Of a stretch of 58,603 nt of DNA, positions 49,881 to 57,632 are shown piece by piece. The stretch comes from Allobosea sp. (GTDB lineage: Bacteria > Pseudomonadota > Alphaproteobacteria > Rhizobiales > Beijerinckiaceae): positions 1 to 58,603 of the forward strand of contig NZ_JAUXYO010000201.1 of assembly GCF_030694325.1 (NCBI RefSeq). Direction: 5' to 3'. Below the pieces are notes generated by a model, which was given only the letters and a program-made list of their open reading frames with translations, had not been told where the DNA came from and did not search any database. Position 1 is the stretch's first letter. Every line of letters begins with the position of its first letter. The position numbers and the translations under genes were made by a program.

Positions 49881-50864
49881 ATGGCCTTGTCAATTCTGCG
49901 TTCCCAGATCGCGGGCTGCGGTTCCTACCTGCCCGCGCGCATCGTCACCAACGCCGAACTCGCGCAGCGGGTCGACACCACCGACGAGTGGATCGTCCAG
50001 CGCACCGGCATCCGCCAGCGCCATGTCGCGGCGCAGGACGAGACCACCTCCGTGATCGGCCTGAAGGCGGCGCAGGCGGCCCTGGCGGATGCCGGAATGC
50101 AGGCCTCCGAGATCGACATGATCATCGTCGCCACCGCGACGCCGGACCACACCTTTCCGGCCACCGCGACGCAGATCCAGGCGGCGCTCGGCATCGAGGG
50201 CGGCGTCGCCTTCGACCTGCAGGCGGTCTGCTCCGGCTTCGTCTTCGCGCTCGCCACCGCCGACAAGTTCCTGAGCACGGGCGCCGCCCGCACCGCGCTC
50301 GTCATCGGCGCCGAAACCTTCTCGCGCATCCTCGACTGGGAGGACCGCACCACCTGCGTGCTCTTCGGTGACGGCGCCGGCGCGGTCGTGCTGAAGGCGG
50401 CACCGGGCGAGGGGACGCTGGCCGATCGCGGCGTGCTGGCGACGCATATCCGCTCCGACGGCCGCTACAAGGACAAGCTCTATGTCGATGGCGGGCCGGG
50501 CTCGTCCAGGACGGTCGGCTTCCTGCGCATGGAGGGCAAGGAGGTCTTCCGCCACGCCGTCCAGAATCTCGCCGAGACCGTGCGCCACACCTTTGCGGAG
50601 ACCGGCCTGAGCGGCGCCGATATCGACTGGTTCGTGCCGCACCAGGCCAATCGCCGCATCATCGACGCGACCGCCGACAAGCTCGGCATCGGCCATGAGC
50701 GGGTGGTGATCACGGTCGACCGGCACGGCAACACCTCGGCGGCCTCGATCCCGCTGGCGCTGGCGGAAGCCCATCGCGACGGCCGCATCAAGCGCGGGCA
50801 GCTCGTGCTGATCGAGGCGATGGGCGGTGGCTTCACCTGGGGGTCGGCCTTGATCCGGTGGTGA
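49881..50864 (+). CDS. fabH: 3-oxoacyl-ACP synthase III
   Basis: Starts fatty-acid chains by condensing acetyl-CoA with malonyl-ACP (327 aa). Catalytic Cys in '[16 protein letters not shown]', His in '[13 protein letters not shown]' and Asn in '[14 protein letters not shown]'. '[16 protein letters not shown]' is the N-terminal signature. Downstream comes ihfA. Confidence 0.97.
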   Translation: MALSILRSQIAGCGSYLPARIVTNAELAQRVDTTDEWIVQRTGIRQRHVAAQDETTSVIGLKAAQAALADAGMQASEIDMIIVATATPDHTFPATATQIQAALGIEGGVAFDLQAVCSGFVFALATADKFLSTGAARTALVIGAETFSRILDWEDRTTCVLFGDGAGAVVLKAAPGEGTLADRGVLATHIRSDGRYKDKLYVDGGPGSSRTVGFLRMEGKEVFRHAVQNLAETVRHTFAETGLSGADIDWFVPHQANRRIIDATADKLGIGHERVVITVDRHGNTSAASIPLALAEAHRDGRIKRGQLVLIEAMGGGFTWGSALIRW

Positions 50865-50957
50865 GCGGAAGAGCGGAAAACAAGTCGCTTTTTCCGGAAT
50901 TTCGCGCCGTTTTCATGCAATTTTCATAAGCCGGGTGCATCCGCGCCCGTTCGAGCA

Positions 50958-50986
50958 TTGACCCCGGCTGCGGGTGCGCCTAGCGT
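50958..50986 (+). promoter_or_regulatory. Putative sigma70-type promoter of ihfA
   Basis: TTGACC (50958-50963), 17-bp spacer, TAGCGT (50981-50986), 68 bp before the ihfA ATG. The -35 box is good, the -10 box weak. Confidence 0.4.
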
Positions 50987-51054
50987 TCATCGTCCGGAAT
51001 GGCGAAAGGCAGGTGGCAGACCCGCCGGCCGAGATAACGCCTAGGAGGATGTGG

Positions 51055-51369
51055 ATGGCGGGGCACACGGTTACGCGGGCGGACCTCTGCGAGGCGGTGT
51101 ATCAGAAGATCGGCCTCTCGCGGACGGAATCGTCCAAGCTCGTCGAGGCCGTTCTCGATGAGATCTGCGACGCCGTGGCGCGTGGCGAGAACGTCAAGCT
51201 CTCTTCCTTCGGCTCCTTCGTCGTCCGCGACAAAGGCGAGCGAATCGGACGTAATCCCAAGACGGGTGTCGAGGTGCCGATCGAGCCGCGGCGCGTGATG
51301 GTGTTCAAGCCATCGAATGTGATGAAGGCCCGCATCAACGGCCAGTTGGGTGAGGGCGGCGACGCGTGA
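51055..51369 (+). CDS. ihfA: Integration host factor alpha
   Basis: DNA-bending HU/IHF-family protein (104 aa). '[17 protein letters not shown]', '[20 protein letters not shown]' and the beta-arm '[19 protein letters not shown]' identify IHF-alpha (the intercalating Pro is in 'RNPKTG'). AGGAGG lies 6 nt before ATG 51055; the ATG two codons earlier is too close to it. Confidence 0.95.
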   Translation: MAGHTVTRADLCEAVYQKIGLSRTESSKLVEAVLDEICDAVARGENVKLSSFGSFVVRDKGERIGRNPKTGVEVPIEPRRVMVFKPSNVMKARINGQLGEGGDA

Positions 51370-51418
51370 GCCGAGTTAAGTGAGCGGGGCGTTCCACACC
51401 GGCGACACAGAGGCCGAC

Positions 51419-51874
51419 ATGGACACCAAGAGCCCGGATGCCTTTCGAACCATCAGCGAGGTCGCCGAAGACCTCGACATTCCCCAGCATGTCCTGCGCT
51501 TCTGGGAGACGCGCTTTCCCCAGATCAAGCCGCTGAAGCGTGGCGGCGGCCGGCGTTACTACCGGCCGGACGACGTCGCCCTGCTCAGGGGCATCCGCCG
51601 CCTCCTCTACGGCGAAGGCTACACGATCAAGGGATTGCAGCGCATCCTCAAGGAGCAGGGTCCGCGCCATGTCCAGGCCATCGGCCGGGGCGCGCCGATC
51701 ACGGCCTCGGCGGACGCCGCCAAGACCAACGGTGGTGCCACCATGCCGCCCGGTCGCGCGCCGGTGCCGCCCGGGCTCGACGACATCACCCTGCTGACCG
51801 CAGTGCTGGCCGAACTCGGCGAGTGCAAGCGCATCCTCGACCGCGCCCTGCAGCCACCGGCCGAACTCGGCTGA
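51419..51874 (+). CDS. MerR-family transcriptional regulator
   Basis: A 151-residue MerR protein: '[20 protein letters not shown]', '[20 protein letters not shown]' and '[20 protein letters not shown]'. It regularly follows ihfA in this order. The C-terminal half lacks the usual metal-binding cysteines and has a Pro/Ala-rich linker, so the effector is unknown. ATG 51419 (GAGG upstream) is preferred; GTG 51380 would add 13 residues. Confidence 0.87.
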   Translation: MDTKSPDAFRTISEVAEDLDIPQHVLRFWETRFPQIKPLKRGGGRRYYRPDDVALLRGIRRLLYGEGYTIKGLQRILKEQGPRHVQAIGRGAPITASADAAKTNGGATMPPGRAPVPPGLDDITLLTAVLAELGECKRILDRALQPPAELG

Positions 51875-51919
51875 CCTCCGGCGGTTGCCAGCCGCTGCCG
51901 CGCGCCCTAGATCGTCGCA

Positions 51920-51985
51920 CGGGGACGACCCCGGCGCGACGCGCCTTCCTGTCCGGCGTGGACGACCTCGCCCTGCATCGAGGAG
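51920..51985 (+). promoter_or_regulatory. Guanidine-II (mini-ykkC) riboswitch
   Basis: Two hairpins with identical ACGA tetraloops: CGGGG-ACGA-CCCCG (51920-51933) and GGCGtGG-ACGA-CCtCGCC (51955-51972), followed by the AGGAG ribosome-binding site (51981-51985) of a SugE-type gene. This is the exact layout of the guanidine-II class: two ACGR-loop stem-loops whose kissing-type dimer of loops binds guanidinium and frees the ribosome-binding site. Structure is seen directly; ligand is established knowledge of the class. Confidence 0.85.
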
Positions 51986-51992
51986 CGCCGTC

Positions 51993-52307
51993 ATGGCCTG
52001 GCTCTATCCCTTCATCGCCGGATTGTTCGAGATCGGCTGGGCGATCGGCCTGAAATACACGCAAGGCTTCACCCGCCTGGTGCCGACCGTGCTGACGCTC
52101 GCCAGCATGGCCGTCAGCCTCGGCCTGCTCGGCCTCGCGCTGAAGAGCCTCCCCGTCGGCACCGCCTATGCGGTCTGGACCGGCATCGGCACCGTCGGCA
52201 CGGCGCTGTTGGGCATCGTCCTGCTCGGCGAGCCCGCCACGGCGCTGCGCCTCGCCTGCATCGGGCTGATCGTGGCCGGCATCGTCGGCCTCAAGCTGGT
52301 CGCGTGA
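51993..52307 (+). CDS. gdx: SMR-family guanidinium exporter
   Basis: A 104-residue four-helix small multidrug resistance protein of the SugE/Gdx branch ('[20 protein letters not shown]' with the central Glu, '[19 protein letters not shown]', '[19 protein letters not shown]'). Gdx proteins exchange guanidinium for protons as dual-topology dimers. The upstream guanidine-II riboswitch supports this rather than general drug efflux (also known as sugE). The reading frame upstream of the ATG is not coding. Confidence 0.92.
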   Translation: MAWLYPFIAGLFEIGWAIGLKYTQGFTRLVPTVLTLASMAVSLGLLGLALKSLPVGTAYAVWTGIGTVGTALLGIVLLGEPATALRLACIGLIVAGIVGLKLVA

Positions 52308-52317
52308 GCGCGCGCGG

Positions 52318-52488
52318 CTAGGAGCGCCGCCAGGACTCGGGCCAGTAACCGCCGCGCTCCAGCACGACGATCAGCACGATCACCGCGAGCGTCACCGCCA
52401 GCGTGAGCAGCTTGGCGTTCCACGGCGTGCCGCGGCCGATCAGCCAGATCAGCGTCAGGCCGATCATCAGGGGAACGAGCATTTCCAT
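52318..52488 (-). CDS. Small two-helix membrane protein
   Basis: A 56-residue reading frame beginning 'MEMLVPLMIGLTLIWLIGRG', with a second hydrophobic helix 'KLLTLAVTLAVIVLIVV' and tail 'ERGGYWPESWRRS'. Clean two-span topology and an intact frame make it a likely gene. Convergent with gdx. A GGAAC-N17-GGTT element upstream may drive it. Function unknown. Confidence 0.55.
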   Translation of the reverse strand: MEMLVPLMIGLTLIWLIGRGTPWNAKLLTLAVTLAVIVLIVVLERGGYWPESWRRS

Positions 52489-52521
52489 GTCGACAGCCTA
52501 GAGCAGGGGGCCGCGCGAGGA

Positions 52522-52547
52522 AACCCGCTGCTGCGTGTCCCCGTTCC
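52522..52547 (-). promoter_or_regulatory. Possible EcfG-like promoter for the small membrane protein
   Basis: On the minus strand GGAAC (52543-52547) is followed after 17 bp by GGTT (52522-52525), one mismatch from GGAAC-N16/17-CGTT. It is divergent from the perfect match at 52570-52594. Confidence 0.3.
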
Positions 52548-52569
52548 GGTGTGAAGGAGAATGGGGCGG

Positions 52570-52594
52570 GGAACCCATTCCGGCCAGGCACGTT
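52570..52594 (+). promoter_or_regulatory. EcfG (general stress sigma) promoter
   Basis: GGAAC (52570-52574), 16-bp spacer, CGTT (52591-52594): a perfect match to the EcfG consensus of alphaproteobacteria, 78 bp before the DUF892 gene, whose family is a usual member of the general stress regulon. Confidence 0.7.
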
Positions 52595-52672
52595 CGCTGG
52601 ACAGGGGAAGCGCATCGCCGCGAGCGATGCCGGTCCGCAACCTCCAGACACCGCACGCGACAGGAGTCAGCC

Positions 52673-53176
52673 ATGGGACTGTTTTCCAAGGATATCGAGA
52701 CGATGGACGATCTGTTCGTCCACCAGCTCCAGGACATCTATTACGCCGAAAAGCAGATCCATAAGTCGCTTCCGAAGATGATCGAGAAAGCGACAGATCC
52801 GACCCTCAAGCAGGGCCTCGAGGCGCATCGCGCCGAGACGGAAGGGCATATCGCCAGGCTCGAGCAGGTCTTCCGCCAGCACGGCGCCGAAGCCAAGGCC
52901 GTGACCTGCCCCGCCATCGACGGCATCCTGAAGGAGGCCGACGAGGTCGCGGGCGAGGTCGCCGACAAGCGGGTCCTCGATGCAGCGATCATCGCCGCTG
53001 CCCAGGCGGTCGAGCATTACGAGATCACGCGCTACGGCACGCTCGCGGCCTGGGCCAAGCAGCTCGGCCGCGAGGACTGCGCCGCCCTGCTGCAGCAGAA
53101 TCTCGACGAGGAATATGCCGCCGACGACAAGCTCTCGAAGCTCGCCCAGTCCGGCATCAACCGCAAGGCCGCCTGA
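52673..53176 (+). CDS. DUF892 ferritin-like stress protein (YciF type)
   Basis: A 167-residue four-helix bundle: 'TMDDLFVHQLQDIYYAEKQI', 'HRAETEGHIARLEQVF', 'IIAAAQAVEHYEITRYGTL' and 'LQQNLDEEYAADDKLSKLA' carry the Glu/His residues of the ferritin-like di-metal site. YciF-type proteins are induced by osmotic and general stress; the EcfG promoter upstream agrees. A terminator follows. Confidence 0.92.
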   Translation: MGLFSKDIETMDDLFVHQLQDIYYAEKQIHKSLPKMIEKATDPTLKQGLEAHRAETEGHIARLEQVFRQHGAEAKAVTCPAIDGILKEADEVAGEVADKRVLDAAIIAAAQAVEHYEITRYGTLAAWAKQLGREDCAALLQQNLDEEYAADDKLSKLAQSGINRKAA

Positions 53177-53209
53177 CCGGGGCAGATGTCTCGATCGTCG
53201 ACCGACATT

Positions 53210-53238
53210 GCCCGCGACGGTTCGCCGTCGCGGGCTTT
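53210..53238 (+). terminator. Terminator after the DUF892 gene
   Basis: GCCCGCGACGG-TTCG-CCGTCGCGGGC followed by TTT, with the stable TTCG loop. Confidence 0.85.
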
Positions 53239-53244
53239 GTGCTG

Positions 53245-53388
53245 TCAGGTCGGGTTGCCCGGGTCGCCGGGCGGGACCTTGGGCCGCTTCACGCCGGCAC
53301 GTCCGCGCGCCCAATAGCCGGCAAGCGCGAGCCCGGGCGGGATCGCCAGAAGCAGCAACCAGGCCAGGAAGCTCTCGTCGCCGCTCAC
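53245..53388 (-). CDS. Small single-helix membrane protein
   Basis: A 47-residue frame from GTG 53388, overlapping the LysR stop by 4 bp (GTGA). One transmembrane helix ('FLAWLLLLAIPPGLALAGYW') then a basic, Pro/Gly-rich tail ('GRAGVKRPKVPPGDPGNPT'). The overlap suggests coupling to the LysR gene. No family recognised. Confidence 0.4.
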   Translation of the reverse strand: MSGDESFLAWLLLLAIPPGLALAGYWARGRAGVKRPKVPPGDPGNPT

Positions 53389-54365
53389 GGCGCGACGCGT
53401 GGCGAGAGCGCCAGTCCGCCTTCGATCAGCGGCTTCATCCGCCCGAGTTCGCCGGCCATATAGTCGAGGAACAGACGCACCCTCGGCGAATGCCGCAGAT
53501 CCGGATGGGTCAGCAGCCAGAGATCGGCGGAGAAGCCGGGATCGGGCGGCGCCAGCCGGGTCAGGCCCGGCTTCCGGTCGGCGATGAAGCAGGGCAGGAA
53601 GCCGATGCCGATGCCGGCCTCGACCGCCTCCGCCAGCCCCAGGACCGTGTTGACCCGGTAGACGATGCGCTCCGGCGCGACATGCTGGGCGAGATAGCGC
53701 ACCGCCTTGAGCGCGCTGAACGATTCGCCGAGCGAGACCCAGCTGCGCTGCCAGAGCGCCTCGATCGGCTCGCTGCCGCCCTCGGGGAAGTCTGCCGCCA
53801 GACCATAGAGGGCCCAGGCGATCCGCGCCGCCTTGCGGCCGACCAGCGTTTCCGGCGGGTTGTCGGTGGCCCTGATCGCGACGTCGGCGTCGCGCTTGGA
53901 CAGGTTCAGCGCCTGGTTGCTCAGCAGCACCTCCAGCCTGATGTCGGGGCACTGCGCCAGGAAGCCGCCGAAGACCGGCGTCAGCAGATCGACCAGCAGC
54001 GTATCGTTGGTGGTGACGCGCAACTCGCCCGCGGGCTTGATCTCCTGCCCGGCGAGCTTGAGCGCAAAAGCGCTGATGTCGCTGTCGAAGCGCTCGGCGA
54101 GCCGCGCCATCTCCTCGCCGGCCGGGGTGGCGACATAGCCGCTGCGGTGCCGCTCGAACAGCTTCGTGCCCACCGCCTCCTCGATCTGGCCGAGGCGCCG
54201 GAACACGGTGGAATGGTTGAGCCCGAGCCCGGCCGCGGCGGCAGGCAGCGTGCGCCGCTCCGAAATCGCCTTGATCAGTCGGAAGTCGTCCCAGGCCAGG
54301 GATTTTCCGATTGAAGATTTGCCGGTCGGGGATTTGCCGGCGGGCGTCTTGTCCAGTGCGCTCAT
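53385..54365 (-). CDS. LysR-family regulator of the quinone cassette
   Basis: A 326-residue LysR protein; the winged helix is 'RTLPAAAAGLGLNHSTVFRR' and 'LGQIEEAVGTKLFERHRSG', the effector domain follows from about residue 105. Unusually, the N-terminus carries three tandem copies of a five-residue unit ('PAGKS', 'PTGKS', 'SIGKS') from a 15-bp repeat. It is 82 bp downstream of DoxX on the same strand and is the likely regulator of DoxX and the divergent mhqO-mhqD genes. Confidence 0.88.
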   Translation of the reverse strand: MSALDKTPAGKSPTGKSSIGKSLAWDDFRLIKAISERRTLPAAAAGLGLNHSTVFRRLGQIEEAVGTKLFERHRSGYVATPAGEEMARLAERFDSDISAFALKLAGQEIKPAGELRVTTNDTLLVDLLTPVFGGFLAQCPDIRLEVLLSNQALNLSKRDADVAIRATDNPPETLVGRKAARIAWALYGLAADFPEGGSEPIEALWQRSWVSLGESFSALKAVRYLAQHVAPERIVYRVNTVLGLAEAVEAGIGIGFLPCFIADRKPGLTRLAPPDPGFSADLWLLTHPDLRHSPRVRLFLDYMAGELGRMKPLIEGGLALSPRVAP

Positions 54366-54447
54366 CACGCCAATCTCCGACAGGACATCGCCGTCTTCAA
54401 GGCCGGGGCCTCGAAGACGGCGAAGGAGGCTGGCGCAGGCGCGGCGC

Positions 54448-54873
54448 TCAGGCCGTGACGGGCCGGGCTGCGGGGGCGGTCCGTGCGGGCTTGAGAGCCA
54501 GCGCGCCGTCGCCGATCAGGCCATGGGCGAGCGCGGTCAGGGCCAGGAAGGCCGGATATTCCCAGCCGCCATTGGGGGCGTTGAAGACCCAGCCATTGGG
54601 GGCGTGGACGGCGAGAGCGCCCAACAGGATCGGCAGCAGCAGGATCGAGACGACGCGGCCATGGAAGCCGACGAGGATGGCGAGGCCACCGAGAAGCTCG
54701 GCGAGAATGATCGGCCAGGCGAGGAAGGCCGGCAGACCGACCTGACCGAGGAAGCCGGCGAAGCCCGCCGGGGTGAAGATCGCGATCTTCAGATAGGCAT
54801 GGGCGATGAACATGACGCCGAGCGCGACGCGCAGGGCGAGAGCACCATAGGGGGCGAGGCGGGTGTCGATCAT
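54448..54873 (-). CDS. DoxX family membrane protein
   Basis: A 141-residue DoxX/MhqP-like protein with four hydrophobic segments ('ALALRVALGVMFIAHAYLK', 'LAWPIILAELLGGLAILVGF', 'VSILLLPILLGALAVHAPNG', 'YPAFLALTALAHGLIGDGAL'). Next to MhqO-like genes such proteins belong to quinone-resistance cassettes (mhqNOP of Bacillus). ATG 54873 with AGGAG upstream; the longer frame covers the promoter region. Confidence 0.87.
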   Translation of the reverse strand: MIDTRLAPYGALALRVALGVMFIAHAYLKIAIFTPAGFAGFLGQVGLPAFLAWPIILAELLGGLAILVGFHGRVVSILLLPILLGALAVHAPNGWVFNAPNGGWEYPAFLALTALAHGLIGDGALALKPARTAPAARPVTA

Positions 54874-54945
54874 GGGGGCAGTCTCCTGAAACGGGACCGG
54901 GCTGGTCTCGCCCCAAGAGATCGGCCTCTCAACAACGCAATGCAA

Positions 54946-54983
54946 ACGGATATCCGTCAATCATGCGATTGCATGGTTGCAAT
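54946..54983. promoter_or_regulatory. Palindromic operator region, LysR-box candidate
   Basis: Between the divergent DoxX and mhqO genes lie a perfect palindrome ACGGATATCCGT (54946-54957) and an inverted repeat ATTGC-N6-GCAAT (54968-54983) with the T-N11-A core typical of LysR sites. Both could serve the LysR regulator encoded downstream of DoxX. Confidence 0.5.
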
Positions 54984-55063
54984 GAATCAACTCTGGCATT
55001 CCGCACCAGGCGGCCCAATCTCCTCGTCAACGGGGCAGCCCTGCCCAGCACGACGTCGGAAGG

Positions 55064-56005
55064 ATGTCAGTCATGCAGATCAACGGCCTTCATCATGTCA
55101 CGGCGATCGCCGGTCCGGCGCGCCGCAATCTCGACTTCTACGGCCGCGTCCTCGGCCTGCGCCTGGTCAAGAAGACGGTCAATTTCGACGATCCCGGCAC
55201 CTATCACCTCTATTACGGGGATGCTGCCGCCGCGCCGGGCTCGATCCTGACCTTCTTTCCCTGGGAGCATGCCGCGCCGGGCCGCCTCGGCGTCGGCGAG
55301 ACGCAGGAGACGGTCTTCCGCGTGCCGGAAGGTTCGATCGGCTACTGGACCCACCGCTTCGTCGCGCACGGCGTGCCCCATGACGTGCCGGTGAAGCGCT
55401 TCGGCGAGACGGTGCTGGCCTTCCGCGATCCCGACGGAATGCGGCTTTCGGTCGTCGGCGTCCCCCGCATCGAAGCCGAGCCCGCCTGGGCGGGCGGCGA
55501 CATCCCGGCGGAGCATGCGATCCGCGGCTTCCACGGCGTCAGCCTGCTCGTCGCCGATGCAGCGCCGACGGGCGCGATCCTCGACGACGTCTTCGGCTTC
55601 CGCGAGATCGGTCGCGAGGAGACGCTGGTGCGCTACCGTGCCCAGGGCGCGGCCCAGGGTGCGATCGTCGACCTGCGCGTTGCCGGCGGTTTCCTGCCGG
55701 CCCGGCAGGGCGCGGGCTCCGTCCATCACATCGCCTTCAGGGCTGCCGATGACGCGGCCCAGGAGGAGATGGTCCGCAAGCTCGCGCAGAATCACGGCAT
55801 CCGCACCACGGAACAGCGGGACCGGAACTATTTCCGCTCGGTCTACTTCCGCGAGCCCGGCCATGTGCTGTTCGAGATCGCGACCGACGTGCCGGGCTTC
55901 GCCGTCGACGAGACGGCCGACAGCCTCGGCCAGGCGCTGAAGCTGCCGCCGGGCCTCGAGGCGCAGCGTGCCCGCATCGAGGCCGTGCTGCCCGAACTGG
56001 CCTGA
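55064..56005 (+). CDS. mhqO: Ring-cleaving dioxygenase, MhqO-like (VOC family)
   Basis: A 313-residue protein with two glyoxalase/VOC modules. Metal-ligand candidates are His in 'INGLHHVTAIAG', His in 'SVHHIAFRAADD' and Glu in 'GHVLFEIATDVPG'. 'YHLYYGDAAAAPGSILTFFP' and 'GVGETQETVFRVPEGSI' are typical of MhqO/LinE-like hydroquinone dioxygenases. It probably detoxifies (hydro)quinones together with the following hydrolase. Confidence 0.87.
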   Translation: MSVMQINGLHHVTAIAGPARRNLDFYGRVLGLRLVKKTVNFDDPGTYHLYYGDAAAAPGSILTFFPWEHAAPGRLGVGETQETVFRVPEGSIGYWTHRFVAHGVPHDVPVKRFGETVLAFRDPDGMRLSVVGVPRIEAEPAWAGGDIPAEHAIRGFHGVSLLVADAAPTGAILDDVFGFREIGREETLVRYRAQGAAQGAIVDLRVAGGFLPARQGAGSVHHIAFRAADDAAQEEMVRKLAQNHGIRTTEQRDRNYFRSVYFREPGHVLFEIATDVPGFAVDETADSLGQALKLPPGLEAQRARIEAVLPELA

Positions 56006-56075
56006 CCCGACCGCTCCACCCGGCCGCCGCGCCGGGCGGAGCGGCGTTTGTCCCGAAATCCGAAGGAGGTCCATG

Positions 56076-56696
56076 ATGGACGCGACCGCGACCACCGACT
56101 TCATCCATCTCTATGAGCCGGGCGGCGATACCGCCCGCCCCCCGCTCCTGCTGCTGCATGGCACCGGCGGCGACGAGCGCGATCTGATCGGGCTGGGCCG
56201 GGCGGTGGCGCCCGGCGCAGCGCTGCTCTCGCCGCGCGGCAGGGTGCTCGAAGGCCCGATGCCGCGCTTCTTCCGCCGGCTCGCCGAGGGCGTCTTCGAC
56301 GAAGACGACCTGCGTCGGCGCACCCATGAGCTGGCCGATTTCGTCGAGACGGCGCGCGAGCGCTACGGCCTCGCCCAGCCGGTCGCGGTCGGTTTCTCCA
56401 ACGGCGCCAACATCGCGGCCAGCCTCCTGCTGCTGCGGCCGGAGGTGCTCGCGGGTGCGGCGTTGCTGCGGGCGATGTCGCCCTTCGCGCAGCCGCCTCG
56501 GGTGGATCTCACCGGCAAGCGGGTGCTGATCCTGTCGGGGGCGATGGACCCGATCGTGCCCGCGGAAGATGTCGGGCGGCTGGCCGAGACGCTGTCGGGC
56601 AACGGGGCGAGCGTCGATCATCGCACCCTGCCGGCGGGCCACGGCCTGTCCCAGCCCGATATCGGCCTTCTCCAGAGCTGGCTTGCGGGCGGCTGA
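56076..56696 (+). CDS. mhqD: Alpha/beta hydrolase, MhqD-like
   Basis: A 206-residue carboxylesterase/phospholipase-type hydrolase. Nucleophile Ser in 'VGFSNGANIAASLLLL', acid in 'LSGAMDPIVPAED' and His in 'LPAGHGLSQPDI'. It follows mhqO by 70 bp, the same pairing as mhqE-mhqD in Bacillus. AGGAGG fits ATG 56076 (6-nt spacing) better than ATG 56073. Confidence 0.87.
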   Translation: MDATATTDFIHLYEPGGDTARPPLLLLHGTGGDERDLIGLGRAVAPGAALLSPRGRVLEGPMPRFFRRLAEGVFDEDDLRRRTHELADFVETARERYGLAQPVAVGFSNGANIAASLLLLRPEVLAGAALLRAMSPFAQPPRVDLTGKRVLILSGAMDPIVPAEDVGRLAETLSGNGASVDHRTLPAGHGLSQPDIGLLQSWLAGG

Positions 56697-56747
56697 CGGC
56701 CTTCCGGCGGCGTGTGAGCGCCGCCGGCATTCCGTTCTCTGCGGCGA

Positions 56748-56978
56748 TCAGGCCGAGGGCGCGGCGGCCTTGCGCTTCGGGGTCTTCGCGGCCGGGGGCG
56801 GCGGCGGGGGCTCGGCCGCCTGCTTGGCGAGCCGCTGGGCGCGCAGCGCCTCGATCTTCTTGCGGGCGGCGGCCTCTTCGGCGGCGATCCGCCCGCTCGA
56901 CTTCTGCTTCTCGCGCGGTGCTTCCTGGACGCTGTTGACGTCGTGCCACGCGCGCGGGCCCCGGTTGTCCCCTGCCAT
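56748..56978 (-). CDS. Small basic, proline-rich protein
   Basis: A 76-residue protein: a charged helical middle ('KSSGRIAAEEAAARKKIEAL') and a tail with a run of six Pro followed by 'AAKTPKRKAAAPSA'. No transmembrane helix or signal. It resembles short conserved hypothetical proteins of Hyphomicrobiales. Function unknown. Confidence 0.5.
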   Translation of the reverse strand: MAGDNRGPRAWHDVNSVQEAPREKQKSSGRIAAEEAAARKKIEALRAQRLAKQAAEPPPPPPAAKTPKRKAAAPSA

Positions 56979-57068
56979 CGGTCTCGTCCCTCCGTCTTTG
57001 GTCTCTGGAGCGGAGCTTAGCCGCGATCGGCGCAGGATACGAGCCGCATCACGCAGCGCGCTCGGCGC

Positions 57069-57185
57069 TCAGGCCAGCAGCGGCAGGATGATCGCCATTC
57101 CGATCAACAGAACGGCGAGCGCCCTGAGGAACACGGCCCCCTGTCCCGATACCCGCAACACGGCCCGACGCGACGACGCAAACAT
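57069..57185 (-). CDS. Possible small membrane protein
   Basis: A 38-residue frame 'MFASSRRAVLRVSGQGAVFL' continuing into a hydrophobic helix ending 'IILPLLA'. Positive-inside charge pattern and a single helix make it plausible, but there is no clear ribosome-binding site. Confidence 0.35.
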   Translation of the reverse strand: MFASSRRAVLRVSGQGAVFLRALAVLLIGMAIILPLLA

Positions 57186-57346
57186 GGCGCACCCCACTCC
57201 CCAGCGGCAGCGAGGTGACGTTCGGTCATTGAGTTGGGAGGAGCAAGGGAGAGGGCGTCGGGAGCCTGTGGACAACCCGTTGCCGGGGAGGGAGCAGTCG
57301 ACCGGCCGTCATCGCGGCCCGGGTCGATTGTCCGACTTCAGATAAA

Positions 57347-57424
57347 TGGTCGGAGCGAGAGGATTCGAACCTCCGACCCCTTGTCCCCCAGACAAGTGCG
57401 CTAACCGGGCTGCGCTACGCTCCG
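57347..57424 (-). tRNA. tRNA-Pro (GGG)
   Basis: Full cloverleaf on the minus strand: acceptor CGGAGCG/CGCTCCG, D arm GCGC-AGCCCGGTTA-GCGC, anticodon stem CTTGT/ACAAG with loop CTGGGGG (anticodon GGG), T arm GGAGG-TTCGAAT-CCTCT, discriminator A and an encoded CCA (57347-57349). No island is attached to it in this window. Confidence 0.95.
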
Positions 57425-57632
57425 ACGGGTCGGCTTATAGTGGCGGCGTCGCGCGGATGCAATCGGCTTCGCGCGCTTGTTTCACAAGGCCCGCGGCGAG
57501 GGTCGAAGCTGCGCCAAGGCGGGACAGGGCGCGAGCCCCGCCATTAACCCTCGATTAAGGCTGTGATTGCGGGAGGGCGGCGCGGCGCGCATGATTCTCC
57601 GCGGACGGGGAGGGCAGCAGGCGGAGACAACC

